Assembly: GCA_022266195.1 (NCBI GenBank) | Contig: WHVY01000006.1 | Location: forward strand, 4,030,001 to 4,094,000 | Direction: 5' to 3' | Source of the DNA: Tetranychus cinnabarinus | Lineage: Eukaryota; Arthropoda; Arachnida; Trombidiformes; Tetranychidae | DNA: 64,000 nucleotides | Part shown: positions 14,001 through 25,554 of the stretch, in pieces | Position numbering within the stretch: the stretch's first letter is position 1 | Layout: every line of letters begins with the position of its first letter | Notes under the pieces: generated by a model | Database searches by the model: none | The model's input: the letters and a program-made list of their open reading frames with translations, nothing else | Told to the model about the DNA's origin: nothing | Made by a program: the position numbers and the translations under genes

Positions 14001-17000
14001 GTTTTGGTTTTTCATCGTTAGATTAGCGTTAAGAAGCGTTAATGTTTGGTTAAGCGAAGCGTTTTTACAATGGTTTTGTGATTCAATGATTCGGATGAAT
14101 AATGTTGTATATTGAATGTTTAAAGTAATGAAATGAATCGGAAGAATAATGATAAGATTCAATAAGATGACATGGAAATGATGACAGTGGTGTAGCATGA
14201 TGGAAGAAAAAGCAAGATAAGACGAGAAAAAGGACATTTTAAGAGTTGAATAACAGCATGTTAGAACATTATTTGAACATTAAAAGAACATTGAAAATTT
14301 TGTTTACCTTTTTCGAAAGAAGAGTCTTTTGCTCGTCTAGCAAGGGAACGAATTTTGTGAGGTTTTCCATCGGATCCTGGGAAAACTCCATAAGGATAAA
14401 CATGGCGATCCTGATAAACATCCTGAATAAGTATGAGTAGATAATTGACAGTTAGAAATGAAATAGATTTACAGGCAAAAGAGGTTATTACTTTGGCTTT
14501 AGAGTATTCCAGTGAAAGATCGAGTGATTCTGAAGGTGCAGATTGACCACGATTTTTGACCAACATTCGTTTATCAGAAACAGATGATAAATTCATACGA
14601 CCAACGGCATCCGTAATATTATCGAATTGTTTTAAATTGATTTTACCAGGCTAGAAGGAGAATAAATTAAGAAGCATTAGTAATGGAATCAGAAATTTCT
14701 GTTCAAGAATCATGTTCAAGTATTTACCTTAGATTTGAGAGGCTTTGGTTTTAAAGGCGGAGGGCCTTTGAGAGGGTCATATAAGTAGCCCTGTGAGGCT
14801 GCTTCATTGTCTAAATATTCATCTCCAAGTTGACTACGATCATAAGCTTCCATCCAGCCTGCTAAAAAATTAGATGTGTTAAAAGAATGATCTCGATTGC
14901 TGAATAATTGATTGAAATATAAAGTCATACCATCATCAAAACTTTTTTGGCCTAAAATGTGACCTGAAACAGGGAGTGAAGGAGCTTTCCTCAATCTATT
15001 TGGAGGAGGAAGATCAGGTGGGGCTGGTTCGGGTGGAGGTGGATAAGCTCCATAACCTAAGGATAAAAATGAAAAATAAATCATTAAAAGGTTAAAAGGA
15101 ATAAGTTTCTACTTAATTATCAGGTTTGAATTGTTTAATGCTAAATCGGTTGATTTGAAACTCAAGAACAGTATTTATCATCAATGAATTAATTTTATGA
15201 ATCAGCATTTGTTAGCTAAAATTTCTTGGATACTTGGATTTCTTTCTTTCTTATGTATCAGATATAAAGGAGTTCATTTGCAATACTTTTGCAAGATATT
15301 AGCTAGAGTTGATCAGTGAACTAATCATTAGAAATTGAATTGAATTTACAGATTTTTTATCAGAAATTTTCATTGAAAATAATCACCTAAATCAGTGTTG
15401 TTACAAATGTATAATTGGATAATAATTTGGTGTTGAACATTCATTTAGGAATCAATACACTTAAGATGCAATCACAATTAAGATAAAGATAAATTGACAC
15501 AATTTACCAACGATATGAACATGAACATTGTCATAGCGATTTTTTGATAATATTTTTTTCACGGTAAAGATGCAAGATGAATAAAAGTTGACAAAACAAT
15601 GATCAACAATCAATTATCTGAATTCAGTGAAGCTATCTCGTAAGGTATAAATGGCTAAGTGCAATTTGATAATATTTCAACGCATAACCATATCATCATC
15701 AGATATGATTTGATAAAACCGTGATTTGTCATAAAATAAACAAAAACTAAGGCTGTAATAATTTATATCCAATTATTATTACTCCAAAGATTCCTGTGAA
15801 TCAATTGAAATGAGAGAAACGTTAAAAATTGAAATAATAAATTAACCTTGGTCACCATTTTTAGAAGCAATTAGTTAATTCTAGACTGATTCTATTTGCA
15901 AAAATTAGATTACAACAATTTAACAATCGGTAATAAGTGAAAAGTATTTTAAAATTACATAAACCCGAAGCAGTTCAAATTAATTCTGTAAGCATATTTA
16001 AATGGACAATTAACTCGACAAAAATTGAGTTCATCTTGAAACCATGAATAACCATCAATGCTTAAGATTATGATATAAATATAAACATAACTAATACAAA
16101 TTAAGTGCAAATGAAACATCATTAACAATACAAAGTAAAGTGAAGATTGAAGCTGAATCATCAATAATAGAATCGTAAAATTTTAATCAATCAAGAAATG
16201 AATAAGCATTGGAATTGCTAATCAATTTTAACTGATGAGACTAGGAACTTTAAGCGCATAAAAGTAAAAGTTGATTTTAAATGAAAACTAAAGTTAAATT
16301 AATTTGTTGATTTCAAACTATTTAACAAACGAAGCTTGATTATAATTTAATAGCAATAAAAAGCATTTTTAACCATTTGATTATAATGACTGAGACAATG
16401 AATTGAAATGGTCACGTTGATCTTGAATCATTTGATTGGGTTTGATTCCTAAATTATATAAGTTACAATGAGATTGAAGTTGAATTTAACCAATATAATT
16501 TGTAAATTGTTTCATCTTTTGATGAAGACGGGATTGTCTAAAAATTATGAAAATGTTATTGACATAAGTTGTCAATACAGCATAGAAAATAAAGTTGTAC
16601 CATGTTTTTGGTATCTTTGCGCATTAAAAGCAACTTTAATTCAAAAATACAGTCTTTCGTTAAAGATTATGAAAGGTATCACAATCAAATTGACCAAGAT
16701 TATCAGTGCTCTAAGATTTTGTCTTCTCTAACACTTATTATTTTGTGATACCTTTCATAATCTTTAACGAAAGACTGTATTTTTGAATTAAAGTTGCTTT
16801 TAATGCGCAAAGATACCAAAAACATGGTACAACTTTATTTTCTATGCTGTATAAAAGCTATTAATAGTGATATTTGAGCAAAATAATTAGATTTCATGTT
16901 TTGTAGGAAATTTTTGGGGAAAATTGATTATAATTGTTTGATAAAATCGTCTTTAGATAAGGTAATAAAGGTAAAGAAGCAAATAATTACCAAAAAGAAG

Positions 17001-20000
17001 GTTTATTATCAAGATGTAATAAAACAATACGGATACAAGACTAGCAATTTAGTTGGCGATTGCAGAAAAGCATAATGAACTTATTAAAGTAATACATTGA
17101 TTCAATTGTTGTCAATATTTCTCGGAAGAAAACAATCTCAACATTGATAATAATCATGGTAATCGTAATGAAGATCATGACGTTTTTTTATCATGAACTA
17201 TATTTTTTAGGTGCTAAGGAAATATTTTAGAGAAGAGTGTAAAACAATCAACTGCAAATATAAGTAACGCTGACTTGCTGTTTAATTTACTCATTTACTT
17301 AATTTCAATTACTCTATTAACATTGGAAACCTTTGAGTATAAATTTTTCAACTGATAATTAATTCCGTGAATACAGTCATTCCAAGGTAGTCTAATCAAG
17401 TTTGACTAAAAACAAAATCTGTGATTTAACCCAAAGTTGCCCTGCAAAGATATTTATTAAAAAATTGGTGAAATGAAAACTTTTCAAATAATTTTATGTT
17501 TGATTGTCGCTGTCAATTTAATTGGTGAGTAAAATAAATTTGATCATTTCTTGAGTTTGAATTTACTTATTGTAAAAAAAATTTAACCTCTGATCTTAAT
17601 TGAACAGATGCTTCGTCTACTGGATGTCGTATTAAGTGTTTCTTCGAGTGCATGTTTAAGACTGATCCGTGTGTAACGGCAGACTGTCCATGTCCTGAGG
17701 AAACTTCGACAGAAGCAACAACAAACACAACATCGAATGAAACAAGTCCAGAAACTCAACCAACGATTATTACACCTACAGGGACAAATGCATCTCGGTT
17801 TTCCGCTCCACCAATGCCATCTTTTATACCATCATTTAAGCCTGATGATACAAATTCAACATCGAGCAAACAATCAATTTTTATTTCAAAATTAATTGAT
17901 GCGGTAATTAATCAAGCCAACTCGAGCACAACCACTCAAACAACCGATAGTGTCAACTCAACTGCAGCCACAATAACCTCAGACGCACCGACAAGTGAGC
18001 TGAGCGTAAAAGATCAAAATGTAACAAGTACTGATACAAGTGTAACCACGAACGAGATTGCGTCTAGTTCAGTTGCACCTCTTGATGTAACAGAAGTGGT
18101 AAGCGATGGAACAAGTGGAATCACTGTTAATAAAAATATAACAGACAGCGCTTCAGAATCAACAACAGTTGCTGCCACAGAAAGCTTGACCAATAGCTCG
18201 AGTAAGACAATCATTGAAAGCAATAATGCAACACAAAAATTAACTGATGAAAATTTGACAACAGTTGACAGTCTAAGCAATTCAAATGCATCTACTGAAA
18301 GCCCAAAAGTCAATATACTCAATACAACTGTGATAAGTGAAATTGTGACCGACAACGGCTCTAACTTGACAGATAATAAGACTGTTGGATCGTCCAATGC
18401 AACAGAATCAATTGCTGATACTAACTCGACAGTTAATAACCTACAACCTGCGAATATAACTTCAGATTCAATTACATCCAATAATGAGACTGGAATTAAA
18501 AATGATGGCACAGAATTGGCAGGAAATGTAACCGATTCGACCTCAAGCATCAATAGCACATTGAGTGGAATAAGTTCAAGTTCAACTGTAACTCGACCTG
18601 ATGTTAGTAACACCACAAATAGTGTTACAAATGGAACAGCATCTACTCAAGATTCAACCAGTGAAATGAAAGCGAATGCAACTGAAACTCAAGCAAATTC
18701 TGAAGCTAATAATACGACCAGTGAAACTAATGTAACCCAGGATCTAACCACAAGCATAACCAATAACGATACTTCTACAGTCACTGATTCATCACTTACA
18801 GGAGAAATTGATTCAGTAAATGAAAATGTTGAACTTGATACAATTGCAATCAACAATGGCCTAAATAGCACTGAACCTGAAGTCACTACACTGGTACAAC
18901 CAGAAAACATTAGCACAACCAAGAACGAAACATCAATTTAATTAAATAGGAATGAAGTCACATCCAGTATTCAAACCACAGTAATATTGAAGTTACTATA
19001 AAATATATCAATAAATTTTTATTCAATTATTTCATAATTTACTTGATGTGCATTATTTTTTATTGGACACAATTTGTCGGTAACAGTTGCTTCGGGATAA
19101 ATATAAATAAAATTTAATATTAGACTAAATGGTTTGTCAAAATTGCATCAAAAGATGCCATTTTGGCGCGTATTAGCGGCTAATCCAGTTGATAGCCTAA
19201 GTTGTTTGCATAGTCAAGTAATAGTTAATTCATATGGTGATTAAGGGATGCATCTGCGTCATTGTTGATACTATTTAGTGGCATCAATGTTGCTTTTGAT
19301 TACTCAGCATTAAGGAAATATTAAAAACAATGAAAACGGTGACAAAGAATATGAAAATAATTTGAAAACTGAGGCACCTCAAAATATCTAGACAATATTG
19401 TCATCAATTTACCCAAAAGGCAGGAAACAAAAATGATAATTTTAGGTACGTTGACACTAAATTAAGTCATCAGTAGACTGAAATGAGATAAAATTTACAT
19501 GAAATTTTTGGGCAACTTCCTTAAAGTTACATAACAATTAATAAATATTTGAATAAATTCTACAAGCGCACTATTTAAACATTAATTACTTGTAAAAAAC
19601 ATGAGACTATTTTTGCATAATTGTGCTCTAATTGCAGGTAATTCAAGTAAAAATGGGTAAAGACTGAAATGAAGATTCCCTAAAGAAGCTAAATCGATAA
19701 AATGCAATATTATATTGACTTTGATTTTGACCATGAAAATGAAATTTAAAGTTTAGTTTACTCGCTATCTAAATAATAACAAAGCTGAACAAATAATGAA
19801 AAGAGACTGCAAAGTGATCAATCAAGATCAGTTTGCAATCGATCAATTGTTATTACTATTACGGATTATAATTATCTGTAAAGATAAAAAGTACTCTTAC
19901 TCTAGCAAGATGAAGATATTGTTTACTGTCAAAGCTATAAAAAACAATTCATCTGATAGCTTGCATGGTAAATGGCAAAGGATTGAATATCAAATGTGGT

Positions 20001-23000
20001 GTTGAATGAATAATACTCACCACTGAGTCCAGATGAAACAGTATCATCATCATCATCAGTAATCTCATCGGATACTTCAATCTCATCATGTAATCTGGAT
20101 CTATTATCATTAGGTTGAAGGAGATTTCCAGTTTTTAGACTATTGGACTTTTTAAGATGATATTGATGCATTAAGAAGGTTGATCGTTCATTGGGTAGAC
20201 CAGCTGATTGTCGACGTCCTGTGGCAAATAAAGATGATGGACTGGCACCTTCATTAGAGGATATATTAGCTCCTGAATGGTACATTGTCCGTTGATGTTG
20301 TTGATAGAGCGGTGCTCGAGATGAACTGAAGTTACTTATGTATGAAGGTGGTGGGGAAGCTATAACCAGATGAATGAATAATTTAAATTATCGCCGGCCA
20401 AAGATTCCAATGAAAAGAAAAGAAAAGAGAAAATTATTAGTCAAAAAGTGATGGAAAATTTGATGTGAAGGAAGCATGAAAACATGTAAAGATGCAAGTT
20501 ATCAATATTAAACGTGAAAACTAAAAGAAGACGATTATCTGAGTGAGTTGGAGTGAGATGGATGAAAAAAGAGAGAGAGAAACAAAATGCATCACTGGAG
20601 TAATATCACAACAAACACTTGACATAAACATAAATAGGCATGTATTGGTATTAGAAACATCATCTTTATCAACAATAATTTGAAGATGATGTTAGAAGTT
20701 GACTTTGTTCTAACTAATCGTATTTGAAATGAAAATCTTATCATTTTGGAACAATATGTGTGTCAATTTGTGTAAACCTTAAAATTGATGAGAAACAAAT
20801 TATTGTAAAGTGATGCCATTGTCTCTCAGGTTAATAGAATAAATTTAAATTCTAATTACCGGATTGTAAATTTTTATTCTTGATCTGAGATGGTTTTACC
20901 AATTCATGGTCATTATCTTGATTGAAAACTGTTGAATAGATTTCACTATCATCACTGGCCACTCGAACTCCGTAAGTGTTTATAGGTGCATTATCATTTT
21001 CAATAGATTTTCGATCTGATTGAAGTTGTTCGTAAATACCTTCCGAGTCTTGTCCATAATCTAATGGTTCATTGTTGGTCGATGAAGTATTTGTCGTATT
21101 GGTAGCAGTATTATTTGAAATGGTGAGACTGGCCAAAGTAGAAAGTGATCCTTTAGGTATATTATAAGACTCTTGACGCGATGGTATTGGTGGTGGTATT
21201 GGAGGTGGAGGTGGTGATCGTTGTTCCATGAAAAAATCTGTCTCATCAAGCTCAAAAGCTTTTTCAATTTGTGGTTTACGGTCCCATGCTTCCATAAAAA
21301 AGGGTATGAAATCGGATGCTTTGGGTACAGCAGAGGGAGATGTTAATGTAATAAAATGAACAGCCAATTTTTCAGCCAGAGTATTTCCTTCTTCAATTAG
21401 TTGAGTTGAGAGATCAGTATTGGAATAATAAACTTCAGCGGGTGTTGATGAGGCAGCAAGTGATGCTGATGTTGGATTATCATTATCGATAACGGCTACA
21501 ATTTGTGTCGGTGTATTTGGAATGTTGTTGGAAAAAGCGCTTAAAGTATTTAAAGATGACTTTCTGTGGGTTGAATAGATTAAAATGAAACCATGGAGAA
21601 GTTCATCACGATAAGCACCAGCACCATGGTAGGAGGTGAGAATAAATTCAACCAGTTTGTTACCATCATTGAAGGTAACATCAGTAATAAGTGAGTTAAT
21701 TGAAGTAACAAAACACAAATTATGACTCAAAAAGGGATTCACAGCCTTCTCTATTGAATAGGGATCTCCGCAAAATAGACACATGAGAATACGAAGATCA
21801 GGTGTAATCATTGATTGCTCAGGCAATGATTGGTAAATTTGTATTAATCCAACTCGACGTTGAATACTTTCAATAAGAGCAGACAAGGCACTCCTTACGC
21901 TATTCTTATCAAACATTGTCTCCTCATCATCATCAACCTCTGCAAGGGATTGCGAAGAACTGGACATTAGATGAGTTATATCAATAAATGGACACTGTAA
22001 GCTCTTGGCACGATTTTGTCCCTCTTCACGAAGAAATATGATATCTTTTTCATTAATATTTGAGTCTGCAGCAAACAAGATTACCATCGGTAAACCATGG
22101 AATGGTAACCGATCATCTGCTTCTAAATTAGAGAGTAATGTTTTCTCCATTGAATCGCGTATATATTCAAGCGTCTGGTGATTAGAGTAGACACAGAACA
22201 ATCCTTGTGGCACAAAATCATTGGCTTGGAAAGAGTATTCAGGCAGATCAACATCCCCATCAATGATTCTGAAATCTAATGTATAACGGATTTTCTCATA
22301 TTCAAAAGATTCGTTTATTTTCTGTAGAAAAATGAAAAAAAAGAGTTTAACATTATGTAAGACATGTCATCCTTTTTGGTTTCTGAACTTTTGAAATGCT
22401 TGTTTTTTTGAAGAAAAAATTCAATTCTCGATGATTACCTTGATGGCTGATGATAAGTCTTCTGCTAAACCACCAGATCCAAGGATGACAATTTTAAGAT
22501 TAGTATTGTCAGAGTTTGGGATCCATTGAGAGTATCTGAGGAACGGCGGGGGTCGACTGGGAATAGAGAAAAGATTAAAAGTATGACAACCATGTCCAAA
22601 TAATGATGTTTCAAAAAGATTATATTTTCTGCTGATTGTATGCATAGTTCATGATAAATAATTCATTCTTTTTAGGTTACCTTGGTTGAGTGGCAACAAA
22701 TTTTTCTATCAATACATCCATGCAATCAGGATAAGTTGGACAATGTTCCCGAATAGGGCCATGAATGAAACCAAGATGACGAAGTAACATGAGTGTTCTC
22801 TCTTGTTCTAACCTATCAAGAGCTTTGTATCTGGAAGATGAGGATATAAGAAGAAAAAAAAGATGAGCATATTAATTTATAGTAATAAGATAATTTGCTT
22901 TATGCATGATTAAATTGTAAGACAATATGATATTTTGATTTAAAGGCTTGAAGGTAAGAAAGTAGTGTTCGTGTTGCAATACAAACATTTTTTGTTTTTG

Positions 23001-24649
23001 TTAATTTGATCATTACTATAATAAAAAAATATTCATTACCTGATATCTTCTTTTATTGCTTCGTTTATTTTGAAAATGTCGTTTTGTGTAATTGCATTAC
23101 CAGGGCTGATAGCAGCAAAATGATAAAAAAGTTCGGAATTTTCTAAAAGAAGTTCTTGAAAGGCAAGTTTGGCACGTTCTGTTAAACTGCGCTGATGTTC
23201 AGAGTATATTTCGTAGAGATCTTGTTCGCTGAGAGATTCGTAACACTCACGACCCATGAAAAGTACTCGTACTTCATTGAATGATTTACCAGGAGTAACA
23301 TAACCAGTTTCAGCGAGTAATTGTGAAAACTGGTGTTTCAATTCTTTTCGTCGATCTTCTGATTCAAGAGATGCTCTATGTTCTCTGAAACATATTTCAG
23401 CTTCATGAGTATTCAACAGGTCAAAGGGTATTCTTGATTCTGTACTTTCAACATCCAATTCATGCCAAGGTTGATCAAGATTATTGATAAAATAACGGTC
23501 AAAGTCTGGATGAGTTCGTAATTTAATTTTCGCAGAGTTCCAATCACAGTTTTCTCCCATACTATCAATATCAGGTAACATTTCACCAAGCACCACTGGA
23601 AGAAGACGAAGGTAGGTTTGCATTTTTCTTGAGAAATAATCATCTTTGAGTTTTTTAACATGCCTTTTAAAGGATTTATGAGCATTTTCTTGTCCGAACA
23701 AATCACAATAATGAAGAAATTCCGAAGATTGAGATAATTTTTTAAATGCTGGGTTCCATAAAGCTCTATAATCTGTTATTTGGTTTCGAATGAGTGATTG
23801 ATAAGCATCATGGGCAATATCAAGAATTGCTTTACGTTCTCTAAGAGCGTCATAGTAGGGCACAATCTTTAGTCCACCACGTCTATTACGATCCAATAAT
23901 TGGAGGCAAGTAATGAATGCATTATCAACATTAACATTATCATGAGCCGAGGTTTCAACAATAGGCACGATCCCACGGAATTCTTTCCTATTGACCAATT
24001 TCTCAGCCTCTCTCAAATAAAATTCATTTGCTTCATCGTGTTTAGTTGTTACCAAAACAACTGGTTTCTTGGTTTTGATAAGATTGTTCAATATTAGTCC
24101 AGTATATTCGATAGCTTTGTCCAAACTTCTTCCTTGTACCTCACTAACATCAAAAACACAAACAAAAGCGTCAACTAGAAATCGTCCATCATTAAGATAT
24201 TTTTGTTCGTATTCCTTTTCTATTCCTAGTTGATTTTTACAGATGTACATCAATTTTTCAGCCGAGCATAATCGAGTTGCTGCACATCTTTTATAATATG
24301 GCTCAGTTTTTCCAGTCTTGAAAGGTTGAAAGCAGGAATCATCAATGAATTCGGTTTGCTCAATCACACTGAAGGTCACTTCTGCTCCTTCATCGACCAG
24401 TTTTGTCACTTCTCCCCAATAAAGCCAGTGGTCGTTGTTTACGACTCGTCCACTAAAATCTGTTTGACTGAGAACCGATATGTGATCTGTATGATAGTCA
24501 TCAGCAAATGGTCGGACAAAACGATTGCACAGACATGATTTACCAACACCCATACATCCTTTCTCTTTTTCAGATCCTGAAAGACCAACAACTGCGACAT
24601 TAAACGTTTTGGGGGACAAATGCTGGTGGTTTTCCACCTTTTTTGCCAT
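11084..24649 (-). CDS. RhoGAPp190: p190 RhoGAP, 14 coding exons, 1931 aa
   Basis: Cytoplasmic GTPase-activating protein that switches off Rho (ARHGAP35/ARHGAP5 family), controlling actomyosin and axon stability. Exons in transcript order: 23040-24649, 22681-22830, 22439-22556, 20860-22321, 20021-20359, 14931-15056, 14728-14861, 14492-14650, 14308-14422, 13709-13984, 13051-13458, 11672-12127, 11350-11590, 11084-11285. They total 5796 nt, exactly 1932 codons, and every junction phase fits. Residues 1-255 are the N-terminal GTPase domain (P-loop GCMGVGKS, TKHDE, ETSAHDN); about 260-535 are FF repeats; about 590-950 are the pseudo-GTPase region; then a long Ser/Pro-rich middle, a Lys/Glu coiled coil near 1670-1715, and RhoGAP from about 1745 with arginine finger in GIYRVPGN and MDSKNLAICWWPTLL. 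At 1931 aa it is longer than the roughly 1500-residue human protein, mostly in the middle. The boundary at 13458 could instead be a later acceptor in the same phase. Confidence 0.93.
16575..16852. repeat. Perfect 110-bp inverted repeat with 58-nt loop
   Basis: The left arm is 16575-16684 and the right arm 16743-16852. Reading the arms against each other base by base I find no mismatch; pairing stops at both the outer and the loop side on the next base. The loop is 16685-16742. No transposon terminal motif or target duplication is evident. A transcript in either direction, including the p190 pre-mRNA, would fold into a 110-bp duplex. Confidence 0.93.
17338..17377 (+). promoter_or_regulatory. 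TATA box and initiator-like site of the nested gene
   Basis: TATAAA occurs at 17338-17343 and an arthropod initiator-like CAGT at 17374-17377, about 35 bp downstream. The start codon follows at 17473, so the 5' UTR would be about 100 nt. The spacing fits a normal RNA polymerase II core promoter; no transcript data were available. Confidence 0.5.
17473..18941 (+). CDS. Secreted mucin-like, Cys-headed Ser/Thr/Asn-rich protein (nested)
   Basis: Two exons, 17473-17524 and 17608-18941, split inside a Gly/Asp codon by an 83-bp GTGAGT...CAG intron; together 462 codons including TAA. The first exon is a clean signal peptide (Lys, then a hydrophobic core ILCLIVAVNLI). The mature start has six cysteines within about 30 residues, the last spaced CPC. 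Everything after residue about 55 is low-complexity Thr, Ser, Asn, Glu and Val with dozens of NxS/T sequons and no further Cys, as expected for a heavily N- and O-glycosylated secreted or surface-coating protein. I recognise no named family; a salivary, gut-lining or silk-associated mucin are all possible. It lies antisense inside the large p190 intron with its own promoter and poly(A) signal. Confidence 0.85.
19010..19015 (+). terminator. Poly(A) signal of the nested mucin-like gene
   Basis: AATAAA lies about 70 nt after the TAA stop of the nested gene and is followed by T-rich sequence, as expected for a cleavage and polyadenylation site. Confidence 0.6.
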
Positions 24650-24974
24650 CTTCTTCAGAGTCCATGATGAAGAAGATGGCTTTGTTGTTGAGCTATCGTA
24701 AGTAGCCAGTTGTGATGATGATGTAAATCAAATTTCCAAAAGAATATATGATGTAAATAACAGGATAGATGATTCAGGATGGATAAAATACAGATTATGC
24801 TTGAGTTTTAGTAATATAATGGATGATATTTTCACAGCACATTTAAATAATACTGTGAGCAATCAAAAGAAAATGTAAAGCTATAAATGACGAGGGACAG
24901 GAAAGACCATATCAATAACACATCAACATGTTGAACACAGCATAACTCAAGATGAGGTGACAAGGATATAGATA
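23884..24974 (-). repeat. Tandem segmental duplication, parental copy
   Basis: This segment covers the first 250 or so p190 codons plus about 325 bp upstream. It aligns nearly base for base with 26139-27231 in the same orientation. Homology stops abruptly at both ends: inside the codons after DRN on the coding side, and after GGATATAGATA on the upstream side. Because the non-coding promoter region is included, the copy arose by DNA duplication rather than retroposition. Confidence 0.9.
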
Positions 24975-25554
24975 TTTGAAACTTCTCTGTTTTTCTGATG
25001 AATTGTGAATCTTTTGAATCAAGTTTTAATCATGTCAAACAAAACTATCAATTGGAGCAGGTTAGAATTAAAGTAAAACGAATAAGAACAGCTGGTAGTA
25101 AGGTGAGTAAAATTTTTTAGCGTAAGTAATACGATGGATTTTCAATCTATTTTCTATTAAACATCGATGAACACAATGAAATTTAGATAATAACACTATT
25201 AAATGCCCGTTCACATATTAACAATTTAGTTGACAAGGGAGTAAATTATAAAAAAAGAATCCAAATAAAATGGTTTGACTGTTAAGCACGGACAGCAAAG
25301 AAAAGTCAACTGTTATGTGAAGCCTCGACTTCCCCCCGCCATCTAACGGTAGTAAAGAAAAAATTGCATAAATAGTGGGTTGGATTTGACAATAAATAGG
25401 AAATAAAATTTAATTATTCATTTAAATTGGATACAAAAATTATCAATCAATAACCAAGGTAGCATTGCTTTGTTATTTTATTGAAATTGGATAAAAACAG
25501 ATCTAAATATAATATAAAAAATAATGACCATTGGAATCACGGATAATATAGACT
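24975..25554. other. Spacer between p190 RhoGAP and the fusion gene
   Basis: The spacer holds distal p190 upstream sequence and the 3' UTR of the fusion gene. A minus-strand AATAAA (TTTATT on plus at 25477-25482) lies 73 nt after the fusion gene stop codon and is a good poly(A) signal. No other coding potential is visible. Confidence 0.55.

Larger units (their letters stand above)
15057..20020 (-). other. Large p190 RhoGAP intron hosting a nested gene and a hairpin
   Basis: The intron of 4964 bp lies between the exon ending DDDDTVSSGLS and the exon starting YGAYPPPPEP; the split glycine codon (G + GT) is restored across it. Most other introns of this gene are under 1 kb. It contains the perfect inverted repeat at 16575-16852 and a complete plus-strand gene at 17473-18941. 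The stretches 15057-16574 and 19016-20020 show nothing else I can name. Confidence 0.85.

Noticed and set aside
13732..14026. Plus-strand frames of 66-68 codons
   Set aside because: They lie opposite a p190 exon that fits in phase with its neighbours, so they are shadows.
16468..16731. 87-codon plus-strand frame
   Set aside because: Much of it is one arm of the perfect inverted repeat; no coding signature.
18014..18616. 200-codon frame on the minus strand
   Set aside because: It is the antisense shadow of the Ser/Thr/Asn-rich coding region; the biased codons remove stops on the opposite strand. No start context or family signature.
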